Assembly (NCBI RefSeq): GCF_000186705.1
Contig: NZ_AEUE01000010.1
Span: forward strand, 122,665 to 186,664
Length of the DNA stretch: 64,000 nucleotides
DNA from: Citromicrobium sp. JLT1363
GTDB lineage: Bacteria > Pseudomonadota > Alphaproteobacteria > Sphingomonadales > Sphingomonadaceae
Direction of reading: 5' to 3'
The notes beneath the pieces were generated by a model that saw nothing but the letters and a program-made list of their open reading frames with translations, searched no databases and was not told the DNA's origin. Numbering within the stretch: position 1 is the first letter of the stretch; each line of letters begins with the position of its first letter. This document shows, piece after piece, positions 38,924 to 47,657 of the stretch. Made by a program: the position numbers and the translations under genes.

Positions 38924-40978
38924 TCAGCGTCGCGATAACGGCTGTCCACCAGCCCTTGGTTCCAAACCTTCGGTGGATTTGTAAAGGTGGTGAACAGAGC
39001 GACCCGAACGCCTGCCGAAGTCACCTGCGATCCAGTCGGAGCGCTCTGTTTCGAAATAGCTATCCGTCTGCCGTGAAGGAGGGCCGAGGAGATAGCCCTG
39101 CAGGCAATTCACCCCCATGCCGATCAGGGTCTCAAGCTGGGTATCCGTCTCGACACCTTCCGCCACCACATCGAGCTCGAGCCGCCTTGCGATCATGATG
39201 ATGCTCTCGATCACCGCGCGACCGTTCCCCTCCAGGTCCGCGACGAAGGACCGGTCGATCTTCACCGCATTGATCGGCAGGGTTTGCAGACGCGAGAGGG
39301 ACGAATAGCCAGTGCCGAAATCGTCGATCGCGATGAAAACGCCCAGTGCGCGCAAACTGGAGATCGTCTGCTTGATGATTGCCGGGTGATCGTTTTCGAA
39401 CAGCGATTCCGTGACTTCAAGTTCGAGCCGGCCCGGCGGAAGCTTCGTACGAGCCAGTATGCGCAGGACCTTCATGGCAAAGGTTTCGTCCCGCAACTGC
39501 TTGACCGATACGTTGACTGCCACTTTGGGGGCATTATCGCTGCAGGGCCATGTTGCCGCTTCCCGGCAAGCCTCCTCAAGGACGAGATCGCCAAGCGCAG
39601 TGATCCGGTCGGTCGTTTCGGCCAATGCGATGAATTCCGCAGGATTGATCTTGCCCAAGGTGGGGTGCTGCCAGCGGGCCAAGGCCTCGAATGCGTGGAT
39701 CCGCCCTGTCGAAGAGTCCACGATCGGTTGGTATTCGAGGAACAGCTCGTTGTTTTCTATGGCCGTTCCGAGGGCGCGACCGAGATCGAAGCGCCGTCTC
39801 TGGACGAGGCTCAGCGTCTCGGAATATTCGAGGCTTGCGCCACGCCCGTTGCGCTTGACCTCTGCCATGGCGAGATCGGCCGCAAGGATCAGGGCGCGGT
39901 GATCCCTTGCATCGGAGGGGTAGAACGATGCGCCGACGGATAGCCCGATACTCATCGCATGATCGTCGATCAGGATAGGCTGGCCGATCCTCTCGATCAG
40001 ACAGGTGGAAAGATCCTGAGCAGTGGCTCTGACATCCTCGGTCTGTGGCAGGACGATAACGAATTCGTCGCCCCCCCAGCGCGCCAGCATGGCACCCTCC
40101 GGCACGCAGGCCATCATTCGCTGCGAGGCGACTTTCAGAACCTGGTCGCCAACGGAATGGCCCATCGCGTCGTTGATCTGCTTGAACCGGTCGAGGTCCA
40201 GGAACAGCACCGATGCTTCGCGGGCGTCGTCTGGATCGAGGTGGCGCCCCATCCACTCGATCAGGCCGCGCCGGTTTGCCAGCCCGGTCAGATCGTCGCT
40301 GTTCGCGGCATTCGCCAGTTGCCTGGTGCGCGTGGCGACCGTGTCTTCCAGGCCCGCATTGACCGATTGCAGTTCCTCGACCAACCGCCGGTTCTCGATC
40401 GAGAGTTCCAGCGCCCTGCGCGTGACCTTGTGGTTCCGATCATGGACCACCAGCATAACTGCCAGAAAAACGAGGCCGAGCGCCATCAGAACCGTGCCGT
40501 CCTCAAAGCCCCGGAACATGAGGATGGATGCCGGCCCCAGCATGATCGCTATGTAGGTCCGCCCCTCCCGCAAGAGGGCGGCCATGATGCCCGTTCCACC
40601 GGCCGCCAGTGCGGAGAAGATTATGGCCAGCGTATAGATCGACGCGACCGAGTCATGCCCTACCAATGATAGCGGAGCCAGCCACAGCGCCGCCGAGCCA
40701 TATAATCCGATCGCGTAGGTCCGGCGGTATCGGGCGACCATAGGCATTTCGGCCTGCTGAATTTTTTCTGCCGAAACGCCGCGGCCGAGTGCGAACCGAA
40801 CCAGGTTGAGAAAAACCAGCCCGGCAAACCAGAACCAGATCCACGTGTATCCCGCCCCGCTCAGCACCACCGACGCGCCGAGCGATGCAACCACGCTCAT
40901 GACGAGCAAAGTGCGAAGGTTGGCATAGGCGATCGACAACAGACCGCGCTCGACCTCGACCGCGTTTGGCTTCGACAT
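38924..40978 (-). CDS. GGDEF-EAL c-di-GMP turnover protein, membrane-bound
   Basis: This 684-aa protein has an N-terminal block of five or six membrane helices (about 20-200), a short coiled coil (ENRRLVEELQSVNAGLEDTV), a GGDEF domain with intact GGDEF at 302-306, and an EAL domain with intact EAL at 431-433. The latter carries further phosphodiesterase motifs (LELEVTESLFEND; AIDDFGTGYSSLSRLQTLPI; VVAEGVET). It could make or degrade c-di-GMP. ATG 40978 is chosen because GGAGG sits 8 nt upstream; the GTG two codons earlier is too close. Confidence 0.92.
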   Translation of the reverse strand: MSKPNAVEVERGLLSIAYANLRTLLVMSVVASLGASVVLSGAGYTWIWFWFAGLVFLNLVRFALGRGVSAEKIQQAEMPMVARYRRTYAIGLYGSAALWLAPLSLVGHDSVASIYTLAIIFSALAAGGTGIMAALLREGRTYIAIMLGPASILMFRGFEDGTVLMALGLVFLAVMLVVHDRNHKVTRRALELSIENRRLVEELQSVNAGLEDTVATRTRQLANAANSDDLTGLANRRGLIEWMGRHLDPDDAREASVLFLDLDRFKQINDAMGHSVGDQVLKVASQRMMACVPEGAMLARWGGDEFVIVLPQTEDVRATAQDLSTCLIERIGQPILIDDHAMSIGLSVGASFYPSDARDHRALILAADLAMAEVKRNGRGASLEYSETLSLVQRRRFDLGRALGTAIENNELFLEYQPIVDSSTGRIHAFEALARWQHPTLGKINPAEFIALAETTDRITALGDLVLEEACREAATWPCSDNAPKVAVNVSVKQLRDETFAMKVLRILARTKLPPGRLELEVTESLFENDHPAIIKQTISSLRALGVFIAIDDFGTGYSSLSRLQTLPINAVKIDRSFVADLEGNGRAVIESIIMIARRLELDVVAEGVETDTQLETLIGMGVNCLQGYLLGPPSRQTDSYFETERSDWIAGDFGRRSGRSVHHLYKSTEGLEPRAGGQPLSRR

Positions 40979-41484
40979 CTTCACTCCCTCCGCAGGAATC
41001 GTAATCGAAAACCAGCTTGGGATTGGTTAAAGACCGAACCCGGGTACGAGCCGTAAATAGAATAATGCCCCAACATCAGTTCGCGAACGCACCGCCTTGG
41101 GATTACTCCTGGGGTCGTTCTATGCTTGCCAGCGACACGAACGCATCGCGCGGACAGCGGTCTGAGCCGGATATGGCAAGGAGGGGATAGAGCGGAATCC
41201 ATAATTCTACCGGCAAGCGTCCGGCTTCATTATAGCGTGGTCAGTGCCCTCAGATCCCGCGCTCGGCCCATTTCTGCTTCGCAACCCTGACCGGGTGAGT
41301 CAGACTTGGCCTGGATCGGACAAACCGGCGCAGCGCAGTTCAAATTCGCTTGCTACGCCTGCCCGAGAAAAGTTCCACCGATTTCATCGATAATTCCGAT
41401 TGGTGCCATCGCCACAAATCGCTTTTGTGCGTCGCAGCAGCCCTTATCTAGGCGTCGAGTTTCAACCCCTACAGGAGACAGCGA
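40979..41484. other. Intergenic region between GGDEF-EAL gene and ahpC
   Basis: 506 nt with no supported gene. The left half is somewhat AT-richer and carries the GGDEF-EAL ribosome site. The right end holds a GATTGG-type motif (41398-41410) shared with the katG upstream region. Nothing else was recognised. Confidence 0.5.
41398..41410. promoter_or_regulatory. GATTGG..CCATC motif upstream of ahpC
   Basis: GATTGGTGCCATC matches GATTGGACCAATC upstream of katG at 10 of 13 positions. Candidate shared operator for peroxide-induced genes, 75 nt before ahpC. Confidence 0.35.
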
Positions 41485-42051
41485 ATGGGTATCATCGGAA
41501 GCCAGATCAAACCGTTCAAGGCAACCGCCTTCCAGGCCGACAAGGACTTCTTCGAAGTCACCGACGAGGACGTGAAGGGCAAGTGGGCCGTCTTCTTCTT
41601 CTATCCGGCGGACTTCACCTTCGTGTGCCCGACCGAACTGGAAGACCTCGGCGCGCAGTACGACACGCTGCAGAAGATGGGCGTGGACGTCTACGGCGTC
41701 AGCACCGACACGCATTTCAGCCACAAGGCATGGCACGACACCTCGGAAAAGATCGGCAAGCTCAAGTTCGCCTTCCTGGGTGACCAGCTGCACACGATCT
41801 CCAAGAACTTCGGCGTTCTGCGCGAGGAAATGGGCCTCGCCGACCGTGCGACCTTCGTGGTCGATCCCGACGGCGTGATCCAGGTGATGGAGCAGACCTG
41901 CGAAGGCGTGGGCCGCAATGCGACCGAACTGGTCCGCAAGATCAAGGCTGCGCAGTATGTCCGCAACAACCCCGGCCAGGTCTGCCCGGCCGCGTGGGAA
42001 GAAGACAGCGACACGCTGACCCCCTCGCTCGACCTTGTGGGCAAGCTCTAA
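41485..42051 (+). CDS. ahpC: Alkyl hydroperoxide reductase peroxiredoxin AhpC
   Basis: This 188-aa typical 2-Cys peroxiredoxin has the peroxidatic Cys in [17 protein letters not shown] (residue 48) and the resolving Cys in [11 protein letters not shown] (residue 167). It begins [13 protein letters not shown]. It reduces H2O2 and organic hydroperoxides and is recycled by AhpF, encoded 193 nt downstream. The gap between them is filled with hairpins. Confidence 0.96.
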   Translation: MGIIGSQIKPFKATAFQADKDFFEVTDEDVKGKWAVFFFYPADFTFVCPTELEDLGAQYDTLQKMGVDVYGVSTDTHFSHKAWHDTSEKIGKLKFAFLGDQLHTISKNFGVLREEMGLADRATFVVDPDGVIQVMEQTCEGVGRNATELVRKIKAAQYVRNNPGQVCPAAWEEDSDTLTPSLDLVGKL

Positions 42052-42107
42052 GGGTCGGCAAGCTTTAAGCGACACTACCGGAGGCTCGGCATGCGCCGGG
42101 CCTCCCC

Positions 42108-42219
42108 TCCCCCCGCGAGGTGGGGGACATTACAGTGACACATCGATCCATCTTTCAACCCATCCCGTGAACGATGCGTTGAAAGATGGATTGCCGGGCC
42201 GCGCGATGCGGCTCGCAAT
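42108..42219. repeat. Cluster of three stem-loops between ahpC and ahpF
   Basis: Three consecutive inverted repeats occur. First, a 6-bp stem at 42108-42113/42122-42127. Second, a perfect 14-bp stem ATCCATCTTTCAAC / GTTGAAAGATGGAT at 42146-42159/42178-42191. Third, an interrupted ATTGC..GCCGC / GCGGC..GCAAT stem at 42190-42219. They may attenuate ahpF, terminate ahpC, or be an extragenic palindrome element. Confidence 0.75.
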
Positions 42220-42243
42220 GACTTATCAGGATGGAGTTTCCCC

Positions 42244-43833
42244 ATGCTTGACGCCCAGATGACGCAGCAGCTGAAGCAGTACCTCGAAAATCTGCGCGAG
42301 CCGGTGGAGCTTGTCGCATCGCTGGGCGAGGACGAGACTTCGGCCAAGACGCGCGAACTGCTCGAAGAGATAGCCGCGCTGCACGACCTCGTCAGCGTGG
42401 ACTTCGATGGCGATCACGAACGCCGCCCCAGCTTCATCATCCGGCGCGGCAAGGATGCCGAAAAGTGGGTCCGCTTTGCCGGGCTGCCGATGGGCCACGA
42501 GTTCACCTCGCTGGTGCTCGCGCTGCTGTGGGCGGGCGGGCATCCGCCCAAGGTCGATGCCGATGTGCTGGAGGATATCCGCCGGATCGAGACCGATCTG
42601 GAGTTCGAGATGTTCTTCTCGCTCTCGTGCCACAACTGCCCGGATGTAGTTCAGGCGCTGACCCTTATGGCGCTGGAGAACAGCCGCATCACCGCCACGC
42701 TGATCGAAGGCGGTGCCTACAAGGACGAGGTCGAGGCGCGCGACATCATGGCCGTGCCCGCGACCTTCCTGAACGGCGAAAGCTTCTACAACGGCAAGAT
42801 CGAACTGCCGCAGATCCTCGAACGGCTCGATACCGGCGCGGGCGCCAAGGCCGCTGCCAAGCTGAACGAGCGAGAGCCCTACGAAGTGCTCGTGATCGGG
42901 AGCGGGCCCGCCGGGGTCGCGACCTCGGTCTATACCGCGCGCAAGGGCTTTCGCACCGGCATCGCGGGCGAGCGTTTCGGCGGGCAGCTGCAGGACACGC
43001 TGGGCATCGAGAACCTGCCCGGCACCGCCTATACCGAAGGCCCCAAGCTTTCCGCCGACCTCGACGAGCAGGTGAAGGCCAACGAGATCGACAAGATCGA
43101 CCTCGTTCAGGCCGAAGAGCTGATCCCCGCCAAGAGCGAAGGCGGCATGCACAAGGTCCGCTTCGCCAATGGCGGCGAATTGTCCGCCCGCGCAATCATC
43201 CTCGCGACCGGCGCACGCTGGCGCAATCTCGGCGTTCCGGGCGAGCAGGACTACCGCAACAAGGGCGTGGCCTACTGCCCGCACTGCGACGGCCCGCTGT
43301 TCAAGGGCAAGCGGATCGCGGTGATCGGCGGCGGCAACTCCGGCGTTGAAGCCGCGATCGACCTCGCCAAGATCGTCGACCACGTGACCCTGATCGAATT
43401 CGACACGCAGCTGCGCGCCGATGCGGTGCTGGTGAAGAAGCTCGAAAGCCTCGACAATGTCGAGATCGTCACCAACGGCCAGACGACCGAGATTACTGGC
43501 GACGGCAGCCGCGTGAACGGCATCATCGTGAAGGACCGCGAGAGCGGCGAAGAACGCACGATCGAGCTGGCGGGCGTGTTCGTGCAGATCGGCCTCGTTC
43601 CCAACACCGAATGGCTGAAGGACTCCGGGCTGGAGCTTTCCAAGCACGGCGAGATCGTCACCGACGAGCGTGGCGCGACCAACCTGCCCGGCATCTTCGG
43701 CGCAGGCGATGCGACGACCGTACCCTACAAGCAGATCGTGGTCGCGATGGGCCAGGGCGCCAAGGCCGGCCTGACCGCGTTCGACTACCTGATCCGCACC
43801 GAACCGGCCGACGAGATCGCGCAGGCCGCCTGA
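42244..43833 (+). CDS. ahpF: Alkyl hydroperoxide reductase subunit F
   Basis: This 529-aa FAD/NADH disulfide reductase recharges AhpC. The N-terminal tandem thioredoxin-fold domain has CHNC in SLSCHNCPDVVQAL. The FAD motif VLVIGSGPAGVATSVYTARKG is split near residue 215. The NAD motif IAVIGGGNSGVEAA and the redox CPHC in AYCPHCDGPLF follow, with a C-terminal GIFGAGDATTVPYKQI. Length is typical of full AhpF. Confidence 0.96.
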   Translation: MLDAQMTQQLKQYLENLREPVELVASLGEDETSAKTRELLEEIAALHDLVSVDFDGDHERRPSFIIRRGKDAEKWVRFAGLPMGHEFTSLVLALLWAGGHPPKVDADVLEDIRRIETDLEFEMFFSLSCHNCPDVVQALTLMALENSRITATLIEGGAYKDEVEARDIMAVPATFLNGESFYNGKIELPQILERLDTGAGAKAAAKLNEREPYEVLVIGSGPAGVATSVYTARKGFRTGIAGERFGGQLQDTLGIENLPGTAYTEGPKLSADLDEQVKANEIDKIDLVQAEELIPAKSEGGMHKVRFANGGELSARAIILATGARWRNLGVPGEQDYRNKGVAYCPHCDGPLFKGKRIAVIGGGNSGVEAAIDLAKIVDHVTLIEFDTQLRADAVLVKKLESLDNVEIVTNGQTTEITGDGSRVNGIIVKDRESGEERTIELAGVFVQIGLVPNTEWLKDSGLELSKHGEIVTDERGATNLPGIFGAGDATTVPYKQIVVAMGQGAKAGLTAFDYLIRTEPADEIAQAA

Positions 43834-43863
43834 CTCCCGCAGTCTCGAACACCGCGTTCCAGC

Positions 43864-43900
43864 GGCGGTCGACCCTCTGATGTTCCGAGGGTTGACCGCC
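43864..43900 (+). terminator. ahpF terminator hairpin
   Basis: 14-bp arms GGCGGTCGACCCTC / GAGGGTTGACCGCC (one mismatch), loop 9 nt, 30 nt after the ahpF stop. There is no T-run. Its right arm contains the TTGACC -35 box of the next promoter. Confidence 0.7.
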
Positions 43901-43921
43901 GCGTGTCCCTGTCGATATAGT
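43892..43921 (+). promoter_or_regulatory. Sigma-70-type promoter of monooxygenase-marR operon
   Basis: TTGACC (43892-43897), 18-nt spacer, TATAGT (43916-43921). The -10 overlaps the MarR-like palindrome at 43918-43935. Confidence 0.6.
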
Positions 43922-43935
43922 TAGCATGGTAACTA
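43918..43935. promoter_or_regulatory. MarR-type operator palindrome
   Basis: TAGTTAGCATGGTAACTA has 6-bp outer arms TAGTTA/TAACTA and a CATG centre, lying on the -10 box and 12 nt before the first CDS of the operon that encodes a MarR regulator. Probable autorepressor site. Confidence 0.6.
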
Positions 43936-43947
43936 CTTGAGGCGTAC

Positions 43948-44241
43948 ATGAGTGAACAGCTGAATGTGATCGCGCGCATCGCCCCGCACCGGGAGCACTA
44001 TAGCGCAGCGCGCGACGCGATCTGCAGCATTGTCGAGCGGACCCGTGCCGAGCCCGGCTGCATCGAATTCCGGGTGAGCGAAGACCCCGCGAAGGGCACC
44101 CTGCACCTGTACGAGGAATGGCGCGACGAGGGCGCGCTGGCAGCTCATCATGCGCAAGCATACACGGCGGCCGTCTTCGAAGCCTACCGCGAATGGCTCG
44201 CCGAAGAGCCGCAGATTCTCCATCTGCGCCCGGTCCGGTAG
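43948..44241 (+). CDS. ABM-domain monooxygenase (putative quinol monooxygenase)
   Basis: This 97-aa dimeric alpha+beta barrel protein has LNVIARIAPHREHYSAAR, EPGCIEFRVSEDPAKGTLHLYEEW and HHAQAYTAAV, typical of the antibiotic biosynthesis monooxygenase / YgiN family. These enzymes oxidise quinols or aromatic substrates without cofactor. It is the first gene of an operon with marR and a carboxymuconolactone decarboxylase-like gene, behind a MarR-like operator. Confidence 0.84.
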   Translation: MSEQLNVIARIAPHREHYSAARDAICSIVERTRAEPGCIEFRVSEDPAKGTLHLYEEWRDEGALAAHHAQAYTAAVFEAYREWLAEEPQILHLRPVR

Positions 44242-44246
44242 TCGCC

Positions 44247-44690
44247 GTGTTTTTTCTGAAAGAACTGCCCAGCCGGCAGATGGTCGAAGGTTATGCCTCC
44301 CGGTTGGAGGATTTCGATGCCGACGAGGTTCTGCGCGCGCTGCGCATCATGCGCGACGGCAGCCTCCTGATCCGCGAGCTTGAGGCCTATTTCGCGCGGC
44401 ACGAGCTTTCGCAGCTGCGCTTCCTCGCCATGATCGTGATCGACCGCGAACCCGATCGCGACAGCCTGACGGCGGGCGAGATTGCGGAGCGGCTGGACGT
44501 ATCGCGACCCGTCGTCACCCGCACCCTGCAAGGGCTGGAGAAGGCGGGCCTGATCGCAATCTCCAGCAATGCGCACGATGCGCGCGCGCGCGACGTAGCG
44601 CTCACTCCTGCAGGCCACGCCACGCTGGACGAGGTTCTGCCGGGCTATTTCGCCATCCTCCACGACACGATGAAAGGCATCCGAGCATGA
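44247..44690 (+). CDS. MarR family transcriptional regulator
   Basis: This 147-aa regulator starts at GTG 44247 (FFLKELPSRQMVEGY). The winged helix includes LTAGEIAERLDVSRPVVTRTL, LEKAGLIAI and the wing DARARDVALTPAGHATL. It has a single family-type fold with no Cys in the visible N-terminal helix, so it is not an obvious OhrR. It probably represses its own operon through the palindrome at 43918-43935. The stop overlaps the next ATG by 4 nt. Confidence 0.84.
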   Translation: MFFLKELPSRQMVEGYASRLEDFDADEVLRALRIMRDGSLLIRELEAYFARHELSQLRFLAMIVIDREPDRDSLTAGEIAERLDVSRPVVTRTLQGLEKAGLIAISSNAHDARARDVALTPAGHATLDEVLPGYFAILHDTMKGIRA

Positions 44691-45058
44691 CCGACAGGTT
44701 CGAACAGGGTCTGGAAAACCTGCGCAAGATAGACGGCGAAGCCGGACAGAAGGTGATCGACAGCCTTCAGGACATATCGCCCGATCTCGCCCGCTACACG
44801 ATCGAATATCCGTTCGGGGACATTTACGCGCGACCCGGCCTCGGCCTGCGGGAGCGCGAGATGGCCACCATCGCCGCGCTCACCGCGATGGGCACGGCCC
44901 AACCCCAGCTCAAGGTGCATATCCAGGCCGGTCTCAATGTCGGGGTGACGAAAACCGAGATCGAGGAAATCATCATCCAGATAAGCGTCTATGCGGGCTT
45001 TCCCGCGGCGCTGAACGCGATGCAGGTGGCCAGGGAGGTCTTTTGCGACGCCGCATGA
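44687..45058 (+). CDS. Carboxymuconolactone decarboxylase family protein
   Basis: This 123-aa all-helical protein has the CMD core DLARYTIEYPFGDIYARPGL, REREMATIAALTAMGTAQPQ and KTEIEEIIIQISVYAGFPAA. It lacks the CxxC of AhpD, so it is not a classical AhpD disulfide reductase; a decarboxylase or oxidoreductase role on aromatics is possible. It is the last gene of the MarR operon. Confidence 0.85.
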   Translation: MTDRFEQGLENLRKIDGEAGQKVIDSLQDISPDLARYTIEYPFGDIYARPGLGLREREMATIAALTAMGTAQPQLKVHIQAGLNVGVTKTEIEEIIIQISVYAGFPAALNAMQVAREVFCDAA

Positions 45059-45119
45059 GAGGTTCTGGCAGACCTTCGCTGCATCATCGGCTCATCCAAT
45101 AAATGATACGCAATTAATC

Positions 45120-45132
45120 GATTGGACCAATC
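45120..45132. promoter_or_regulatory. Inverted repeat GATTGG-A-CCAATC upstream of katG
   Basis: Perfect 6-bp inverted repeat with a 1-nt centre, 63 nt before katG. Similar to the motif upstream of ahpC. Candidate site for a peroxide-responsive regulator. Confidence 0.4.
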
Positions 45133-45195
45133 ACACGGTTTCACGCATTCTCCCTTCATGACGCGACACGAGTCGCCAACGAGAAGGAGCGGATG

Positions 45196-47415
45196 ATGGA
45201 CGCGAAGACTGGTTCGATGGGCGGCGGTTGCCCGGTACATGGCGATGGCGGCGTGCGCGCGCTGCTGGGGCGCACCAACAAGGACTGGTGGCCCGATGCG
45301 CTGGACCTGCACATCCTCACCCAGGGCGGGCGCTCGCCCGATCCGATGGGCGAGGATTTCGATTACTGCGAGGCATTCAACGCACTCGATTACGATGCGC
45401 TGAAGAAAGACCTCCATGCGCTGATGACCGACAGCCAGGACTGGTGGCCGGCGGATTACGGCCACTACGGCCCGTTCTTCATCCGCATGGCATGGCACGC
45501 GGCGGGTACCTACCGCACGGGCGACGGGCGCGGCGGCGCGTCCAGCGGCCAGCAGAGATTTGCTCCGCTCAACTCCTGGCCCGATAACGGCAACCTCGAC
45601 AAGGCGCGGCGTCTGCTGTGGCCGATCAAGCAGAAATACGGGAAGCACATCAGCTGGGCGGACCTGTTCATCCTGACCGGCAATGTCGCCATCGAAAGCA
45701 TGGGCGGGCCCGTGTTCGGCTTCGGCGGCGGCCGCAAGGACGTCTACGAGCCCGAGCAGGACATCTACTGGGGCTCGGAAGAAGAGTGGGTCGACGAAGG
45801 CGTCGAAACCCGCATCATTCCCGATGAAGGCAAGGCGCTCGAAAACCCGCTCGCGGCGATCCAGATGGGACTGATCTACGTCAATCCCGAAGGCCCCGGA
45901 GGCAATCCGCACGATGCCGAGGGCATGGCGCGCGACATGAAGGAAACCTTCGCGCGCATGGCCATGAACGACGAGGAAACCGTCGCGCTGACCGCGGGCG
46001 GCCACGCCTTCGGCAAGTGCCACGGCGCCGTCCCGCCCGACCAGCTCAGCGGGTCTCCCGAATCTGAAGCCCTGCAGCACATGGGCTTTGGCTGGGCCAC
46101 CGACGCCGAGCAGATCGAGAAGGGCCACATCACCACCTCCGGCCTCGAAGGTGCATGGACGCCCAACCCGACGCAGTGGGGCGGCGACTATTTCCGCCTG
46201 CTGTTCAAGTACGAATACGAGCTGGTCGAAAGCCCGGCGGGCGCCAAGCAGTGGCAACCGATCGATCCGGACCCCGAGGACATGGCGCCCGATGCGCGCG
46301 ATCCGTCCAAAAAGGTCCCGACCATGATGACCACCGCCGACATGGCGCTGAAGCTGGACCCGGATTATCGCAAGATCTCCGAACGCTTCCGCGACGATCA
46401 GGCGGCGCTCGACGATGCCTTCGCCCGCGCGTGGTTCAAGCTGACCCACCGCGACATGGGGCCCAAGGCACGCTACCTCGGCCCCGACGTACCTGCCGAA
46501 GACCTGATCTGGCAGGACCCGGTGCCCGCGGGACGCGTGGCGTCCGACACCGCCGTCGATATCTTCAAGGACAAGGTGCTGCGTAGCGGGCTGAGTGTCA
46601 GCGAACTGGTCAAGGCGGCGTGGGCTTCGGCCAGCACCTACCGCAAGAGCGACCATCGCGGCGGCGCCAACGGTGCGCATATCCGCTTCGATGCCATCCG
46701 CAACTGGGCGGTCAACGATCCGGAGGAACTGGGCGCGGTGCTCGCCAGGCTGGACGAGCTGCGCGACGATATCTCGATGGCCGATGCCATCGTGATCGCG
46801 GGTTCGGCTGCGGTGGAGAAAGCGGCGAAGGATGCCGGCTTCGACATTGCGGTGCCCGTCACCACCGGACGCGGCGATGCGAGCGAAGAGCAGTTCGACG
46901 CCGAAAGCTGGGAGCCGATGGAACCCTTCGCCGATGGTTTCCGCAACTACCTGAAGACCAAGGCGAGCGTGAAGACCGAGGATCTGCTGATCGACCGGGC
47001 CAGCCTGCTGGGCCTCTCTATCCCCGAGATGACCGTGCTGGTCGGCGGGATGCGCGCGCTGGGTGCGGTCAGCAAGCACGCCAAGCACGGCAACGCCATC
47101 GGTGTGCTGACGGATCGTCCGGGCAAGCTGACCAACGACTTCTTCGTGAACCTGCTCGACATGGGCACGAAGTGGGAAGTGGTCGACGATAGCGGTGATG
47201 AAGAGTTCCTCGGCAAGGACCGCAAGTCGGGCGAGGAAAAGTGGCACGCCACGCGCACCGATCTCGTCTTCGGCTCCAACTCGCAGCTGCGCGCCGTGGC
47301 GGAGGTCTATGCCGAGAACGGGCACGAGGAGAAATTCGTGCGCGACTTCGTGGCTGCCTGGACCAAGGTGATGGACGCAGACCGGTTCGACCTGAGCTAC
47401 GCCCAATATCACTGA
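45196..47415 (+). CDS. katG: Catalase-peroxidase KatG
   Basis: This protein of about 739 aa is a bifunctional haem enzyme detoxifying H2O2. The N-terminal active domain has the distal Arg-Trp-His in [20 protein letters not shown], the proximal His in [14 protein letters not shown], and the usual inactive C-terminal repeat ([20 protein letters not shown]). ATG 45196 has AAGGAG 6 nt upstream; ATG 45193 is only 3 nt away and less likely. A strong terminator follows. Confidence 0.97.
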   Translation: MDAKTGSMGGGCPVHGDGGVRALLGRTNKDWWPDALDLHILTQGGRSPDPMGEDFDYCEAFNALDYDALKKDLHALMTDSQDWWPADYGHYGPFFIRMAWHAAGTYRTGDGRGGASSGQQRFAPLNSWPDNGNLDKARRLLWPIKQKYGKHISWADLFILTGNVAIESMGGPVFGFGGGRKDVYEPEQDIYWGSEEEWVDEGVETRIIPDEGKALENPLAAIQMGLIYVNPEGPGGNPHDAEGMARDMKETFARMAMNDEETVALTAGGHAFGKCHGAVPPDQLSGSPESEALQHMGFGWATDAEQIEKGHITTSGLEGAWTPNPTQWGGDYFRLLFKYEYELVESPAGAKQWQPIDPDPEDMAPDARDPSKKVPTMMTTADMALKLDPDYRKISERFRDDQAALDDAFARAWFKLTHRDMGPKARYLGPDVPAEDLIWQDPVPAGRVASDTAVDIFKDKVLRSGLSVSELVKAAWASASTYRKSDHRGGANGAHIRFDAIRNWAVNDPEELGAVLARLDELRDDISMADAIVIAGSAAVEKAAKDAGFDIAVPVTTGRGDASEEQFDAESWEPMEPFADGFRNYLKTKASVKTEDLLIDRASLLGLSIPEMTVLVGGMRALGAVSKHAKHGNAIGVLTDRPGKLTNDFFVNLLDMGTKWEVVDDSGDEEFLGKDRKSGEEKWHATRTDLVFGSNSQLRAVAEVYAENGHEEKFVRDFVAAWTKVMDADRFDLSYAQYH

Positions 47416-47460
47416 CGAAGTACCGCTGATCGGCGCGGATTGCGCTGCATTCCGACCATC

Positions 47461-47491
47461 GGCCCCCGGCAGCAATGTCGGGGGCCTTTTT
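47461..47491 (+). terminator. Rho-independent terminator of katG
   Basis: GGCCCCCG / CGGGGGCC stem with a 10-nt loop and then TTTTT, 45 nt after the katG stop. Confidence 0.9.
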
Positions 47492-47657
47492 CGTTCTGGT
47501 GGGCCGGCATACGGCAACAAGATCGCGGCGGAAAACCGCGAGATTCCGGCATGCGGCTTAAAAAAAGTAAGCCCCTCAGACTCTTATCCCGGCATACGGT
47601 CCTAAGTAGGTATGGTCTTGCGGCCATGGGGGTCCGCTCTGTTTTCGGGATAGTCAA

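Noticed and set aside
44989..47520. 843-codon open frame antisense to katG
   Set aside because: Spans katG and intergenic DNA; low-complexity shadow translation with no recognisable domain.
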